From Hyphomicrobium sp. CS1GBMeth3 (GTDB lineage Bacteria; Pseudomonadota; Alphaproteobacteria; Rhizobiales; Hyphomicrobiaceae): a DNA stretch of 64,000 nt. The notes beneath the pieces are model-generated. The model was not told the origin of the DNA, made no database searches, and saw nothing but the letters and a program-made list of their open reading frames with translations. Shown here piece after piece: positions 41,403-49,273 of the stretch. Location: assembly GCF_900117455.1 (NCBI RefSeq), contig NZ_FPHO01000003.1:186001-250000 (forward strand), written 5' to 3'. The position numbers and the translations under genes are program-made. The number at the start of each line of letters is the position of its first letter. Positions within the stretch are counted from its first letter, which is position 1.

Positions 41403-42587
41403 TCAGTTCGTACCGACGACCTGATCTTTGGAATCGCTGGTAGCCGTTGCCGTTTCAGGCGCGACCTTTACGCCTGGCCGCACGCGCATCAGCCCGTTGA
41501 CGACCACGGTGTCGTTGGCGTCGAGCCCCGTGACGACGCGCAGCCCGTCGACCACCGGCCCGAGTGTCACGTATTTCGGGTTGGCCACCTGATCCTCCGA
41601 GACCGCAAACACGAACTTTCGGACCTGCTCCGTTCCGATGGCGCTGTCCGGAACCAGAAGTGCCATCTCAGGCGGTGCGATGGTGATCTGAATGCGCCCG
41701 AACATGCCTGGCGTCAGCTTGCCGTCCGAATTCTTGAATTCGGCGCGCGCGCGGATGGTGCCCGACGAGCGATCGATCGCGTTGTCGACGAAATCGATCT
41801 TGCCCTCATGGATAAACTTGTCCTCGTCGATGAGCTTGAGCTTCACAGGCAGCGACATGCCGCGGTTCGCGCTGCTGGAGGCCTGTGCCGTCGCGGCGTT
41901 GAGGTAGCGCAGGTAGGACGCCTCATCCATCGTGAACTCGAAGCGGATCGGATCGACGGAGGCCACCGTCGCAAGCAGCGTCGTGGTCCCGGTGGCTCCT
42001 CCGGTCACCAGATTTCCGATCGACACGCGGCGATCACCGATGCGCCCCGAGATCGGCGCCTTGAGCTCGGTGAACTGCAAATCGAGCTCTGCCTGCTTCA
42101 AAGCAGCTTCCTGCGACATGACCGAGGCCTCGGCCACGCGCTTCGCCTGCGTCCGCTGGTCGAGCGTCTGCTGCGTAATGGAGGTTCCAGGAACGAGATG
42201 CGATCCGCGCTTGAGGTCAGCTTCTGCAAAGGCCAAGTTTGCGCGCGCCTGCTCCAACGCGGCCTTGGCCTGCTCGAGCGATGCCTCGAACGGGCGCCGG
42301 TCGATCGTGAAGAGCTTGTCGCCCTCCTTGACGAGCTGCCCGTCCACGAAATGGATCTGATCGAGATAGCCCGACACACGCGCCCGCACTTCCACGAAGT
42401 CCAGCGCCACGAACCGGCCCACATACTCGTCATAATCGGAGACAAGCTTGCGGACCGGCTTGGCGACGGTCACCTTCGGCGCAGGAGGGGCAGCCTGTGT
42501 CTGCTGTGGCGCATCGCCACAAGCCGCGAGGGGCAGCACAAATAACAAAGCAGCCGCAACAGCGGGACGGAAGCCACTGAGTTGCAT
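41403..42587 (-). CDS. RND efflux periplasmic adaptor (AcrA/MexA family) lipoprotein
   Basis: A 394-residue membrane fusion protein. It starts MQLSGFRPAVAAALLF and has a lipobox LAAC (Cys near residue 23), so it is lipid-anchored. The barrel-sandwich halves (VEVRARVSGYLDQIHFVDGQ and LDLQFTELKAPISGRIGDRR), an alpha-helical hairpin between them, and C-terminal beta-barrel segments (GMFGRIQITIAPPE) are all present. The ATG at 42587 follows GGAGGG; the open frame to 42854 includes the divergent promoter and is rejected. First gene of the efflux operon, divergent from tetR. Confidence 0.93.
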   Translation of the reverse strand: MQLSGFRPAVAAALLFVLPLAACGDAPQQTQAAPPAPKVTVAKPVRKLVSDYDEYVGRFVALDFVEVRARVSGYLDQIHFVDGQLVKEGDKLFTIDRRPFEASLEQAKAALEQARANLAFAEADLKRGSHLVPGTSITQQTLDQRTQAKRVAEASVMSQEAALKQAELDLQFTELKAPISGRIGDRRVSIGNLVTGGATGTTTLLATVASVDPIRFEFTMDEASYLRYLNAATAQASSSANRGMSLPVKLKLIDEDKFIHEGKIDFVDNAIDRSSGTIRARAEFKNSDGKLTPGMFGRIQITIAPPEMALLVPDSAIGTEQVRKFVFAVSEDQVANPKYVTLGPVVDGLRVVTGLDANDTVVVNGLMRVRPGVKVAPETATATSDSKDQVVGTN

Positions 42588-42748
42588 AAACCCTCCAGCG
42601 CACGAACTCGAGATCACGTCACGCTCCTGTTTGAGATCAGGATTTGAGCAAAAGTGTTGCGCAGGGATCGAAAATCCGAGAATCAGACTACGAACCTTGC
42701 GTGGGTGAGATTGATATGACGCCTGAACTATCCTAGATACAAGGGGCG

Positions 42749-42789
42749 GTACTGACCGGTAACACCCTGATGAGTACTGAGCGGTAACA
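42749..42789. promoter_or_regulatory. Two 16-bp direct repeats, TetR operator candidate
   Basis: GTACTGACCGGTAACA (42749-42764) and GTACTGAGCGGTAACA (42774-42789) differ at one base and are 25 bp apart start to start. They sit 17 bases before tetR and face the divergent efflux operon. Confidence 0.7.
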
Positions 42790-42805
42790 TAGCAGTCAAG
42801 ATGCG

Positions 42806-43420
42806 ATGAGCAAGGCCCTGGCCGAGACGCCGAGCAAATCTGACGCAGATTCAACCCCGATCCCCCCGAGGGAGCGTATCCTGACCGTTGCCCGCGAGCT
42901 GTTCTATCGCCATGGGGTGCACGCCGTTGGGGTCGAGCTGATCGCGGAAGCAGCTCAGACCAATAAAATGACGCTCTATCGTCATTTCAAGTCGAAGGAC
43001 GAACTGGTCGTTGCCTACGCGCGTGGACTGGCCGAGGACGGCGACGCCCTCTGGAAGCGCCTTGCGACGACGTTTCCTGACGATCCAGGAAAGCGCCTCA
43101 ACGCCTGGGTGGACCATGTCGAAGAGATCCTGACCAGCAGCGCCGAGCGCGGTTGCGCGCTAGCCAATGCGGCGGTGGAGCTCCAGGCGGACCACCCGGC
43201 TCGAACCGTCATCGAGGACTACAAGCGGCGCAAGCGGAGCCACCTCGTAGAGTTGTTCCGGGACTCGCGTTACCACAATCCCGAGCTGCTTGCCGACGAG
43301 GTGTTCCTGTTGTTCGAGGGCGCCCGCATCAGCATCCAGTGCGGGGGACGCGAGCCCGCCCTGCGGGTCGTCGAGATGCTGCGCGACCTGCTCGCTCGCG
43401 CCCCGCGCGACGCCACCTGA
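42806..43420 (+). CDS. TetR-family regulator of the efflux operon
   Basis: A 204-residue TetR protein. The helix-turn-helix is at about residues 22-65 (PRERILTVARELFYRHGVHA, IAEAAQTNKMTLYRHFKSKD). The ligand-binding domain includes ERGCALANAAVELQADHPA. It is divergent from the adaptor-pump operon, and two near-identical repeats lie between, so repression of the pump and itself is the likely role. Confidence 0.9.
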   Translation: MSKALAETPSKSDADSTPIPPRERILTVARELFYRHGVHAVGVELIAEAAQTNKMTLYRHFKSKDELVVAYARGLAEDGDALWKRLATTFPDDPGKRLNAWVDHVEEILTSSAERGCALANAAVELQADHPARTVIEDYKRRKRSHLVELFRDSRYHNPELLADEVFLLFEGARISIQCGGREPALRVVEMLRDLLARAPRDAT

Positions 43421-43432
43421 CGAAGCCGCAGC

Positions 43433-43825
43433 TCACTTCCAGAGGCCAGCATTTTCCCACTCTTCGGGTGGAATCTCATCACCAAGCTTGTAGCTAAACG
43501 CCAAAGCTCGCGTCTGGTCATCAGACACCGTGCACTCGAACGATAGCGCGTACCAGTGCTCCTTGGCCCGCACGGCAGCGCCCTTTGCCGAGACCATATT
43601 GCCTTCGAAACGAGCGCGCCGAAACGTGTCCGGCATCAACCTATCGGCGGCTTTAAGGCGCTTGTCACGCCGCACGGCCTCGAGCCCCTTGATGACGCAA
43701 GCCTGATGAGCGCGCTCCTCGGGCTCGAGCTTCATAAGAGACTTCTGGAGCGAGCCGGCCGCGGCGGCGGCAGTTGCATCGAGAACAAACATAGTCGCAA
43801 GAATGGATGCAAACACAGTGCGCAC
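43433..43825 (-). CDS. Secreted DUF930-family protein
   Basis: A 130-residue exported protein. A GTG start at 43825 (VRTVFASILATMFVLDATA) is preferred because AAGGGGGG lies upstream; it gives a clean signal peptide cleaved near AAAAAGS. The mature part has LEPEERAHQACVIKGLEAVR, RADRLMPDTFRRARFEGN-like segments, WYALSFECTVSDD and two Cys likely to form a disulfide. This matches DUF930 proteins of Hyphomicrobiales, periplasmic and of unknown function. Convergent with tetR (12-base gap). Confidence 0.75.
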   Translation of the reverse strand: MRTVFASILATMFVLDATAAAAAGSLQKSLMKLEPEERAHQACVIKGLEAVRRDKRLKAADRLMPDTFRRARFEGNMVSAKGAAVRAKEHWYALSFECTVSDDQTRALAFSYKLGDEIPPEEWENAGLWK

Positions 43826-43892
43826 GCGAGCCCCCCTTCCCAAAATCCAAGCGATCCTAACCACCAATCAAATGTGGCGGCAATGCGCTGGA

Positions 43893-44084
43893 TCAATCTC
43901 GCTGCGAGCGGCGTTGCGGTTCTGCGCGATCCTTCTGTGACGCGGATGGAAGCGGGGTGTTCTTCTCTTCGCTCTCTTCTAGAGCGGCCAACTTGTCGAT
44001 CATGCGCCACGGCATCGGCGTCTGTACGATTGTCCCGTACGTGCGCCGCAGCATCTGACCCAGATATTTGAGCACTTCGTTCAT
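43893..44084 (-). CDS. Small NepR-like protein
   Basis: A 63-residue protein whose core LGQMLRRTYGTIVQTPMPWR, followed by MIDKLAALEESE, aligns with NepR: the LG..LR.TY...V....P pattern and the closing L..L..SE are shared with nepR at 24216 (12 of 32 positions by eye). The Asp-Arg/Lys-Phe after Pro in NepR (PDKF) is replaced by PWRM. It overlaps the udgX stop by 4 bases (ATGA), so it is the last gene of the DUF3175-udgX operon. It may be a second anti-sigma protein; function unproven. Confidence 0.6.
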   Translation of the reverse strand: MNEVLKYLGQMLRRTYGTIVQTPMPWRMIDKLAALEESEEKNTPLPSASQKDRAEPQRRSQRD

Positions 44085-44758
44085 CGCACGGAAAAACCCG
44101 CGGGCTGCGCGGAGTTCCGCAAGGTCACACGCCGCGACGCTTTCCGGGTCTCACTGGATCTGATCGCCGACACGACCCGCGCGAGATCTTGCACGAAGCG
44201 CTCGAACCCTTCTTCGCGCGACGCGCGATCGGGCATCCTGAGCAACAGCGACGGATGAATGGTGACAAACAGCGACTGCGCCTCGCCGAACGCCAACGTT
44301 TTACCCCGCAAGGCTTCGATGCCGGCCGGCCGCCCGAGAAGGGCCCGCGCGGCACTGGCGCCGAGAGCGACAATCGCCTTCGGGCGAACGAGCTTGATCT
44401 CGGACTCAAGCCATACCTTGCAGACATCGATTTCGCCCGCCGTCAGACGCTTGTGCAGGCGCCGCTTTCCGCGCGGCTCGTTCTTGAAGTGCTTGACCGC
44501 GTTGGTCACGTAGACGTCGGTGCGGTCGAAGCCCGCTGCCGCGAGTGCCTTGTCGAGAACACGTCCTGCCGGCCCCACGAACGGATGGCCTTCGATATCT
44601 TCGCGGTCACCCGGCTGCTCGCCAACAAGCATGACCGATGCCGGAACCGGCCCTTCGCCGAACACGGTCTGCGTCGCGTTACGGTAGAGCGGACAGCGCT
44701 CGCAACCGAGCGCCTCGAGGCGTATGCGGGCAAGCGCGGCAGCCGCTTGGGTCATCAC
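44081..44758 (-). CDS. udgX: UdgX-type uracil-DNA glycosylase (covalent uracil-DNA binder)
   Basis: A 225-residue family 4-like glycosylase. Motif GEQPGDREDIEGHPFVGPAG (46-65) is typical, and the UdgX-specific loop KRRLH (98-102) supplies His-102, which in characterised UdgX bonds covalently to the abasic site after uracil removal. HPSLLLR is at 168-174. Iron-sulfur ligands visible are C19, C22 and C113; the fourth position is VKHFK (His-90) instead of Cys. It overlaps DUF3175 upstream and the NepR-like gene downstream by 4 bases each. Last 25 residues are a basic tail. Confidence 0.88.
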   Translation of the reverse strand: MMTQAAAALARIRLEALGCERCPLYRNATQTVFGEGPVPASVMLVGEQPGDREDIEGHPFVGPAGRVLDKALAAAGFDRTDVYVTNAVKHFKNEPRGKRRLHKRLTAGEIDVCKVWLESEIKLVRPKAIVALGASAARALLGRPAGIEALRGKTLAFGEAQSLFVTIHPSLLLRMPDRASREEGFERFVQDLARVVSAIRSSETRKASRRVTLRNSAQPAGFSVR

Positions 44759-45087
44759 GTCTCTCTCCCGAATGCCTTTCTAAGCTCCCCCTTCGCTCGC
44801 TCGAGAACATGCTGGCGATGACGCGACAGCGAGGAGCCTGCGCGATTGATGAAGAACGTCAGCATAGACATCGCCGAGCGATAGGGCTCACTCTTGCGAC
44901 GCGAGCTGTGCTCCGCGGATCGCTTGAGAGATTGCGCGATCTCGGCGGGATTCGACTTCTTGAATACATTTTCTTCAAGATCGAGCGCATCGCTTTTGCG
45001 CGTCACGTCCGCAGACCATTTCCGTTTTGCGTCACGCCGCACCGCATAGCGGGATTTGCGTCGCGCCATTGGTTTCTTCTGAGGCAT
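44755..45087 (-). CDS. DUF3175-family protein
   Basis: A 110-residue basic protein matching DUF3175: KWSADVTRKSDALDLEENVF, SLKRSAEHSSRRKSEPYRSA and MSMLTFFINRAGSSLSRHRQ. The Lys/Arg-rich start (MPQKKPMARRKSRYAVRRDA) suggests nucleic acid binding. AAGGAGG precedes the ATG at 45087. It is the first gene of the udgX operon, coupled by an ATGA overlap. Function unknown; the operon suggests a link with DNA damage. Confidence 0.85.
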   Translation of the reverse strand: MPQKKPMARRKSRYAVRRDAKRKWSADVTRKSDALDLEENVFKKSNPAEIAQSLKRSAEHSSRRKSEPYRSAMSMLTFFINRAGSSLSRHRQHVLERAKGELRKAFGRET

Positions 45088-45113
45088 CGAGGCCTCCTTG
45101 CTTCTTCACGCTT

Positions 45114-45143
45114 CCGGGTGGCGGCACGTCCGCCGCCACCCGG
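45114..45143. terminator. GC hairpin downstream of the DUF1236 gene
   Basis: CCGGGTGGCGGC (45114-45125) pairs perfectly with GCCGCCACCCGG (45132-45143), loop ACGTCC. It lies 13 bases after the DUF1236 stop on the minus strand. No U-run, so termination strength is uncertain. Confidence 0.6.
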
Positions 45144-45155
45144 ACAGCCTGTTGC

Positions 45156-46376
45156 TCAATCGTCGTGCTCGATCAGCAGCACCACGGTGTCCTCTTCCGG
45201 ATCGACAATTGCGATCTGATCATCGGAGATGAAATACCGGCACGCTGCGAGCTCGCCCGAGCGCTCGACAATCGGTTCCGGGAAGGTCTTGAGCTCGATC
45301 TCGCCCGGCACCGACCAGCCGACGGTGATGTCGGACACGTCGACCTCATCCGTTATCTGAATCGACCGCACGATGTAGTCGCGCTCGTCGTCGGTGAGCG
45401 TCAGCGTCTCCGAGCAGTGCTCGGCGCCGCCACCTCCGCCACCGGCATAGCGCGGGCCGCCTTCAGCTGGCAGCACGGCAACGACCTCGTACGTCACCGG
45501 ATCGGTGATGACGTACTCGTCCTCGACATACACGATCATATAACCTCGATATTCGGGCACGATCTCGATCACGGCCACCGGCACTGGCACGTAATCCCAA
45601 TCGCGGGGCAGACGAGTGCCCACAGAGATGTCGATGTCGACATCCGTGCGCCGCTTCAACTCGCGGTCGCCCCGCAACGCGGCACCAACCCGTTCGCGCT
45701 TGTCACCCGAGAGATCTGCCTTGCGTACCTGCTCGGGCGCCGTGCGGTCGCCCTCTGCAGCGCGGCCGCGTTCGGCCTGCCGCGCTTGGTCCTTGTCGCG
45801 CCCACTGGCTTTATCGGATGCATCGGACTTTGCAGCCCGCTCAGGATCATCGGCATCCTTGCCGCGCTCTGCCTTTGCCCGCTGACGGTCGCCGCGCTCA
45901 GTATCGGACTTTGCCTTGGCGTCCTTCTTGCCCGATGCGTCGTCCGACTTGCCCCTAGCGTCTCTCTTGCTCGCCGCGTCATCCGCCCGCGAGGTATCGC
46001 GCTTCTCGCGCTTTGCGCCCTTGTCGGTGTCGGAGGACTGCTGACGAACTTTGCGGTCGCCATCGCGACCCGCCGAGCCATCTTCGCGCTTTGCGCCGCT
46101 TGGCTCACCTTTGGGCGGATCTGTCCGCGCCGCTGGGTTCGGACCTTCAGCGCGACGGCCACGCTCACGCACACCGTCTCCAGCGCCTTCTCGAACGGCA
46201 CCTGCACCAGGACCATCCGCGCGAGGCCCATCACCACGCGGTCCATCGGATGCAGGACCGCGCTCAAGCCCTTGTGCAGGCCCCGGCATCCTCTCGCCAG
46301 GCCCGTCTTGGGCGACGGCCAACGTTGCACCGCTCATAATCACCAGTGCAGCGAGGCCAAGGGTCGGCTTGTTCAT
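45156..46376 (-). CDS. Secreted DUF1236-domain protein with charged low-complexity region
   Basis: A 406-residue exported protein. Start at 46376 (MNKPTLGLAALVIMSGATLA) after AAAAGGAGTTGGAG; signal peptide cleaved near AVAQ. Residues about 25-225 are a highly charged disordered stretch dominated by Lys, Arg, Asp, Gly and Ala. Then a DUF1236-like unit (LPRDWDYVPVPVAVIEIVPE, YRGYMIVYVEDEYVITDP) and a C-terminal block with two Cys (ELAACRYFISDDQIAIVDPE). DUF1236 proteins are periplasmic or surface proteins of Hyphomicrobiales without known function. Confidence 0.82.
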   Translation of the reverse strand: MNKPTLGLAALVIMSGATLAVAQDGPGERMPGPAQGLERGPASDGPRGDGPRADGPGAGAVREGAGDGVRERGRRAEGPNPAARTDPPKGEPSGAKREDGSAGRDGDRKVRQQSSDTDKGAKREKRDTSRADDAASKRDARGKSDDASGKKDAKAKSDTERGDRQRAKAERGKDADDPERAAKSDASDKASGRDKDQARQAERGRAAEGDRTAPEQVRKADLSGDKRERVGAALRGDRELKRRTDVDIDISVGTRLPRDWDYVPVPVAVIEIVPEYRGYMIVYVEDEYVITDPVTYEVVAVLPAEGGPRYAGGGGGGAEHCSETLTLTDDERDYIVRSIQITDEVDVSDITVGWSVPGEIELKTFPEPIVERSGELAACRYFISDDQIAIVDPEEDTVVLLIEHDD

Positions 46377-46559
46377 CTCCAACTCCTTTTTTTGTTTTTG
46401 CGGAGACGATGTGAGGTCTCCGTCCGACCCTATGAGCGCGCAACAACGCGACGGTCCGTAAGGTTCCCGAAAGGGACACCCCGAACCCGTCACACCGCGA
46501 CGCGATCACATCGTTTTCAGGAGGTTATGGAGCGGGTTGAGCGCGCGGTGCGCAGCTAC

Positions 46560-47753
46560 TCAGGGCCGAGCGATGTAGACTTCGCTGGCGGAGCTCTGAC
46601 GCGAGTTCTCTTCTGCGAGATAAAAGCTGTTCACCCAACCGGTGACGCGCCCATACTGGATGGGACACCAGTCCGCGCGACACTGCCCGGTGATTTTCAC
46701 CTTGCGGCCGGTTGGCGGAATGGAGCCGATCTGCGCATGCTGCTCAGACGGTCCCCGCCGCACGTTGAGCACATCCGAGCGATGCACGCCGGTCACCCGG
46801 TAAAGGGTCGTCCGGCTGGCCCCAGCCGTAGCCTCGCCACCACCCCAACCGGTCGCCGTCGCGCTCGCGAGGCGCTTCGGCGCGGTAGGCTGTGTCTCGC
46901 GGACGCGTCGCTGTACGGCAACCTTGGTGCTCGTCGCGGGCGCCGTCTCAGGACTGGCCTTGGGGGTCGCCTTGGCTGCTTCGCGAGCCTGCACCGCAGG
47001 ACGTTTCGGAGCCGGAATGATTTCCTGCAGCGGCTGCTGAGCGGACGCGCCTGCGTCATCCCCGACGCGTGTCGAAGCCTCTAGCAAACCGGCACCACCG
47101 AAATGCATGATGACGCCGTCTTCCCGCGCCGGCTGGGAAGCCTCCGCAGGCTCCTCCGCACGCGCGACAACCATCGGGGCAAAATCGGGCTCAGGCTGCA
47201 CCACCTCCGCCGCCGGAGCCTCCGGGGCGGACAGCACCGCAACCTTCTCTTCCTGGCGCGGCGGAGCTTCCTCGCGGGCCGCCGGCTCTTCTTGCTTGGG
47301 AGCAGGCGCCTTCTTGAGCGGCTCTGGCTCGGCCTTGGCCACCACGGTAGGCTTCTGCTCAGGCGGAGACCAGTTGACGAGCGTCCCGGTCCCGGTTTCT
47401 CCATCGTCGATCTTGCGCCAGTAAATCTTCGCACCCTCCTGACGGATCGTCAGGCAGCGCGGCTGCGCTTCAAACCAGCGGAACCATTTGGTGCAGAGTT
47501 TCTCGCCGTCCACCCACCAGCGCCCGCGGTCCTTCGCGGAGCCGAGAACAGGCGCCAGCACGCCGGCTTCCGCCGACACGAGGCCATCTTTTCCGAAGCG
47601 CATGGGGACTTTGGTGCCGAGCGGCGTGTCGATCTCGACCACCGAGCCGGAAACGGTATCCGCGAGGGCATCGCCACCGAGAGGAACAGGCTCCGCGAGT
47701 GCCCCGGTCGCCGCCGATAAAACTCCGATGAGGATGAACGGCCTGAGCACCAC
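46560..47753 (-). CDS. Exported SH3-domain protein with Pro/Ala/Glu-rich linker
   Basis: About 397 residues. A GTG start near 47753 leads into a signal peptide (VVLRPFILIGVLSAATGALA). The N-terminal domain (residues about 20-115) contains WWVDGEKLCTKWFRWFEAQP and two Cys. A long Pro/Ala/Glu/Lys-rich linker follows, then a bacterial SH3 domain (DVLNVRRGPSEQHAQIGSIP, CRADWCPIQYGRVTGWVNSF). SH3b proteins bind peptidoglycan, so an envelope role is likely. The start is uncertain; the frame is open to 47843. Confidence 0.8.
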   Translation of the reverse strand: MVLRPFILIGVLSAATGALAEPVPLGGDALADTVSGSVVEIDTPLGTKVPMRFGKDGLVSAEAGVLAPVLGSAKDRGRWWVDGEKLCTKWFRWFEAQPRCLTIRQEGAKIYWRKIDDGETGTGTLVNWSPPEQKPTVVAKAEPEPLKKAPAPKQEEPAAREEAPPRQEEKVAVLSAPEAPAAEVVQPEPDFAPMVVARAEEPAEASQPAREDGVIMHFGGAGLLEASTRVGDDAGASAQQPLQEIIPAPKRPAVQAREAAKATPKASPETAPATSTKVAVQRRVRETQPTAPKRLASATATGWGGGEATAGASRTTLYRVTGVHRSDVLNVRRGPSEQHAQIGSIPPTGRKVKITGQCRADWCPIQYGRVTGWVNSFYLAEENSRQSSASEVYIARP

Positions 47754-47983
47754 GAACGACCCTGACGCAACGCTTCTCGACGCGGCGGACTGAGGTTCCT
47801 TCCTCCAACAGGAGTGTGGCAGGAACAGGTTCACCCCCGACACCCGGCCCCTCGAACGTCATCCCCCAGGAAGGAGGCTGACACAGAACCGGCCCGTCGC
47901 AAAGCCCAGATAATTCAGTTTAACTTTTAGACCCGGCCGGATTAATGCGCGGTAAACCGCGCGGCCATAGTCCAATATCCGGA

Positions 47984-49273
47984 TCAGCCTTTTTTGGAGA
48001 CTAGCGAGGCCCCGAGCATGCGGCCAAGGGCGTCGAATGCCCCGTCGAGGTCGGCGAGGGCCAGCACGATGCTGCGCGCCGACTGATACTCGGCCCGCAC
48101 CGTCGGATCCTCGAACGTCGAATGCCCTGCCAGCATGCGCAACAGGCCCGTGAGGTCGGAGGCCAGCGTCTCCACGAGGCGCGCCGCGGCCGTCGTCTGC
48201 TGGGGCCAGCGGATCGGAGCCGCCAGCGCCCGCGACGTCGAGCCCGCGATGGTATCCTCGCCCCTGACCACGCCGGGTCGCAGCTTCTCGGCGCAAGCCG
48301 CGTAGGCGACGAGCAGCGCCTCGATCGTCTCTTGCACGGTCCGCCGCCCATCCTTGAGTTGCTGGAGCTGCTGGCGTGCATGCGTCTCCCAGCGCATCAG
48401 GATCTCAAGCGCCTCGGGTCGCACCACGTCGCTCGCGAAGTGATGGAACGTCAGTCGGGCGAGCCGGCGCACGATCTTCTCGGCCTTGCGCGTCTTGCGC
48501 TCCATGATGTCAGCGGCGAGCCGGGCAATGGCGAGGCGAAGCGCATCGGCGCCGTTTGTAGCATCGTCTTCCGGTTCCGGATCCGAGCCGTCGCGCACAC
48601 CCTCGGCATCGACCAGAACCACGTCGCGGAACTGATCACTGGTGAGGCTCTTCAGCCGCGCCGTGACGTGCCGGATGTCGTCCTCCGCATCGAGCCCGTC
48701 CTTGTGCGTGGCAACGAGCAGCGCGTAGCGGCTGCAGCGCTTCGGCAAAGCGGCCCAGGCGGCCCGCTCACTTTCGGTCCACGCCCGCGTCGACACCGTG
48801 CACCAGATCACGATGTCGGCATCCATAACGAACGAAGCCGGGTTCACGAACGGCGGCGTGTCGAGGATCTGATAGCTCCGGAGCCGCTCGATCGGCAGCG
48901 CGACCTGCAGCGCCCGGTACGGAAGGTCCGTCAGCGCATCGTCGCTATCGCTATCGACCCGGATGCGGGTGCCTTCGTGATCGATCCCGTAAACGGCCGG
49001 CTTGTCGGCATACGAGATCATCACGGGAATGCCCGTGTTGGACACCACACTGGTGGGCAACAGACCTCGCCCGATGAAGAGATCGGTGACCGACGTCTTG
49101 CCCGCGTTGCTTTCGCCAAGCACGACGATACGCAACGGCCGGCGCAGCGCGTTCTCGACGCGCTGAAGACCCGAGATGCAAACGTTGAGCGCCTCGTCGG
49201 TGATGTTGGTCCCGATGAGACGCTCCCGTGCAGCCCTTAATCTCTCGGGATACTGCAGGGATACGCTGTTCAT
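47984..49273 (-). CDS. Dynamin-like GTPase B (small partner)
   Basis: A 429-residue large GTPase family protein. The P-loop is GESNAGKTS (53-61), the switch I Thr lies in LLPTSVVSNTGIPV, G3 is DTPP (138-141) and G4 is THKD (189-192). The remainder is helical (about 250-429), shorter than a full dynamin stalk. Pro replaces the usual Gly in DxxG, so hydrolysis may be altered. It overlaps the larger partner gene by 4 bases (49270-49273), so the two are probably made in fixed ratio and act together at a membrane. Confidence 0.8.
   Translation of the reverse strand: MNSVSLQYPERLRAARERLIGTNITDEALNVCISGLQRVENALRRPLRIVVLGESNAGKTSVTDLFIGRGLLPTSVVSNTGIPVMISYADKPAVYGIDHEGTRIRVDSDSDDALTDLPYRALQVALPIERLRSYQILDTPPFVNPASFVMDADIVIWCTVSTRAWTESERAAWAALPKRCSRYALLVATHKDGLDAEDDIRHVTARLKSLTSDQFRDVVLVDAEGVRDGSDPEPEDDATNGADALRLAIARLAADIMERKTRKAEKIVRRLARLTFHHFASDVVRPEALEILMRWETHARQQLQQLKDGRRTVQETIEALLVAYAACAEKLRPGVVRGEDTIAGSTSRALAAPIRWPQQTTAAARLVETLASDLTGLLRMLAGHSTFEDPTVRAEYQSARSIVLALADLDGAFDALGRMLGASLVSKKG

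Noticed and set aside
46440..46490. GGAAC followed by CGTT upstream of the DUF1236 gene
   Set aside because: The spacing is 14 bases, not 16-17, so it is not a credible EcfG promoter.
45027..47084. 685-codon plus-strand frame with hydrophobic runs
   Set aside because: It crosses two clear minus-strand genes with signal peptides; the hydrophobic runs come from the reverse reading of charged low-complexity codons.
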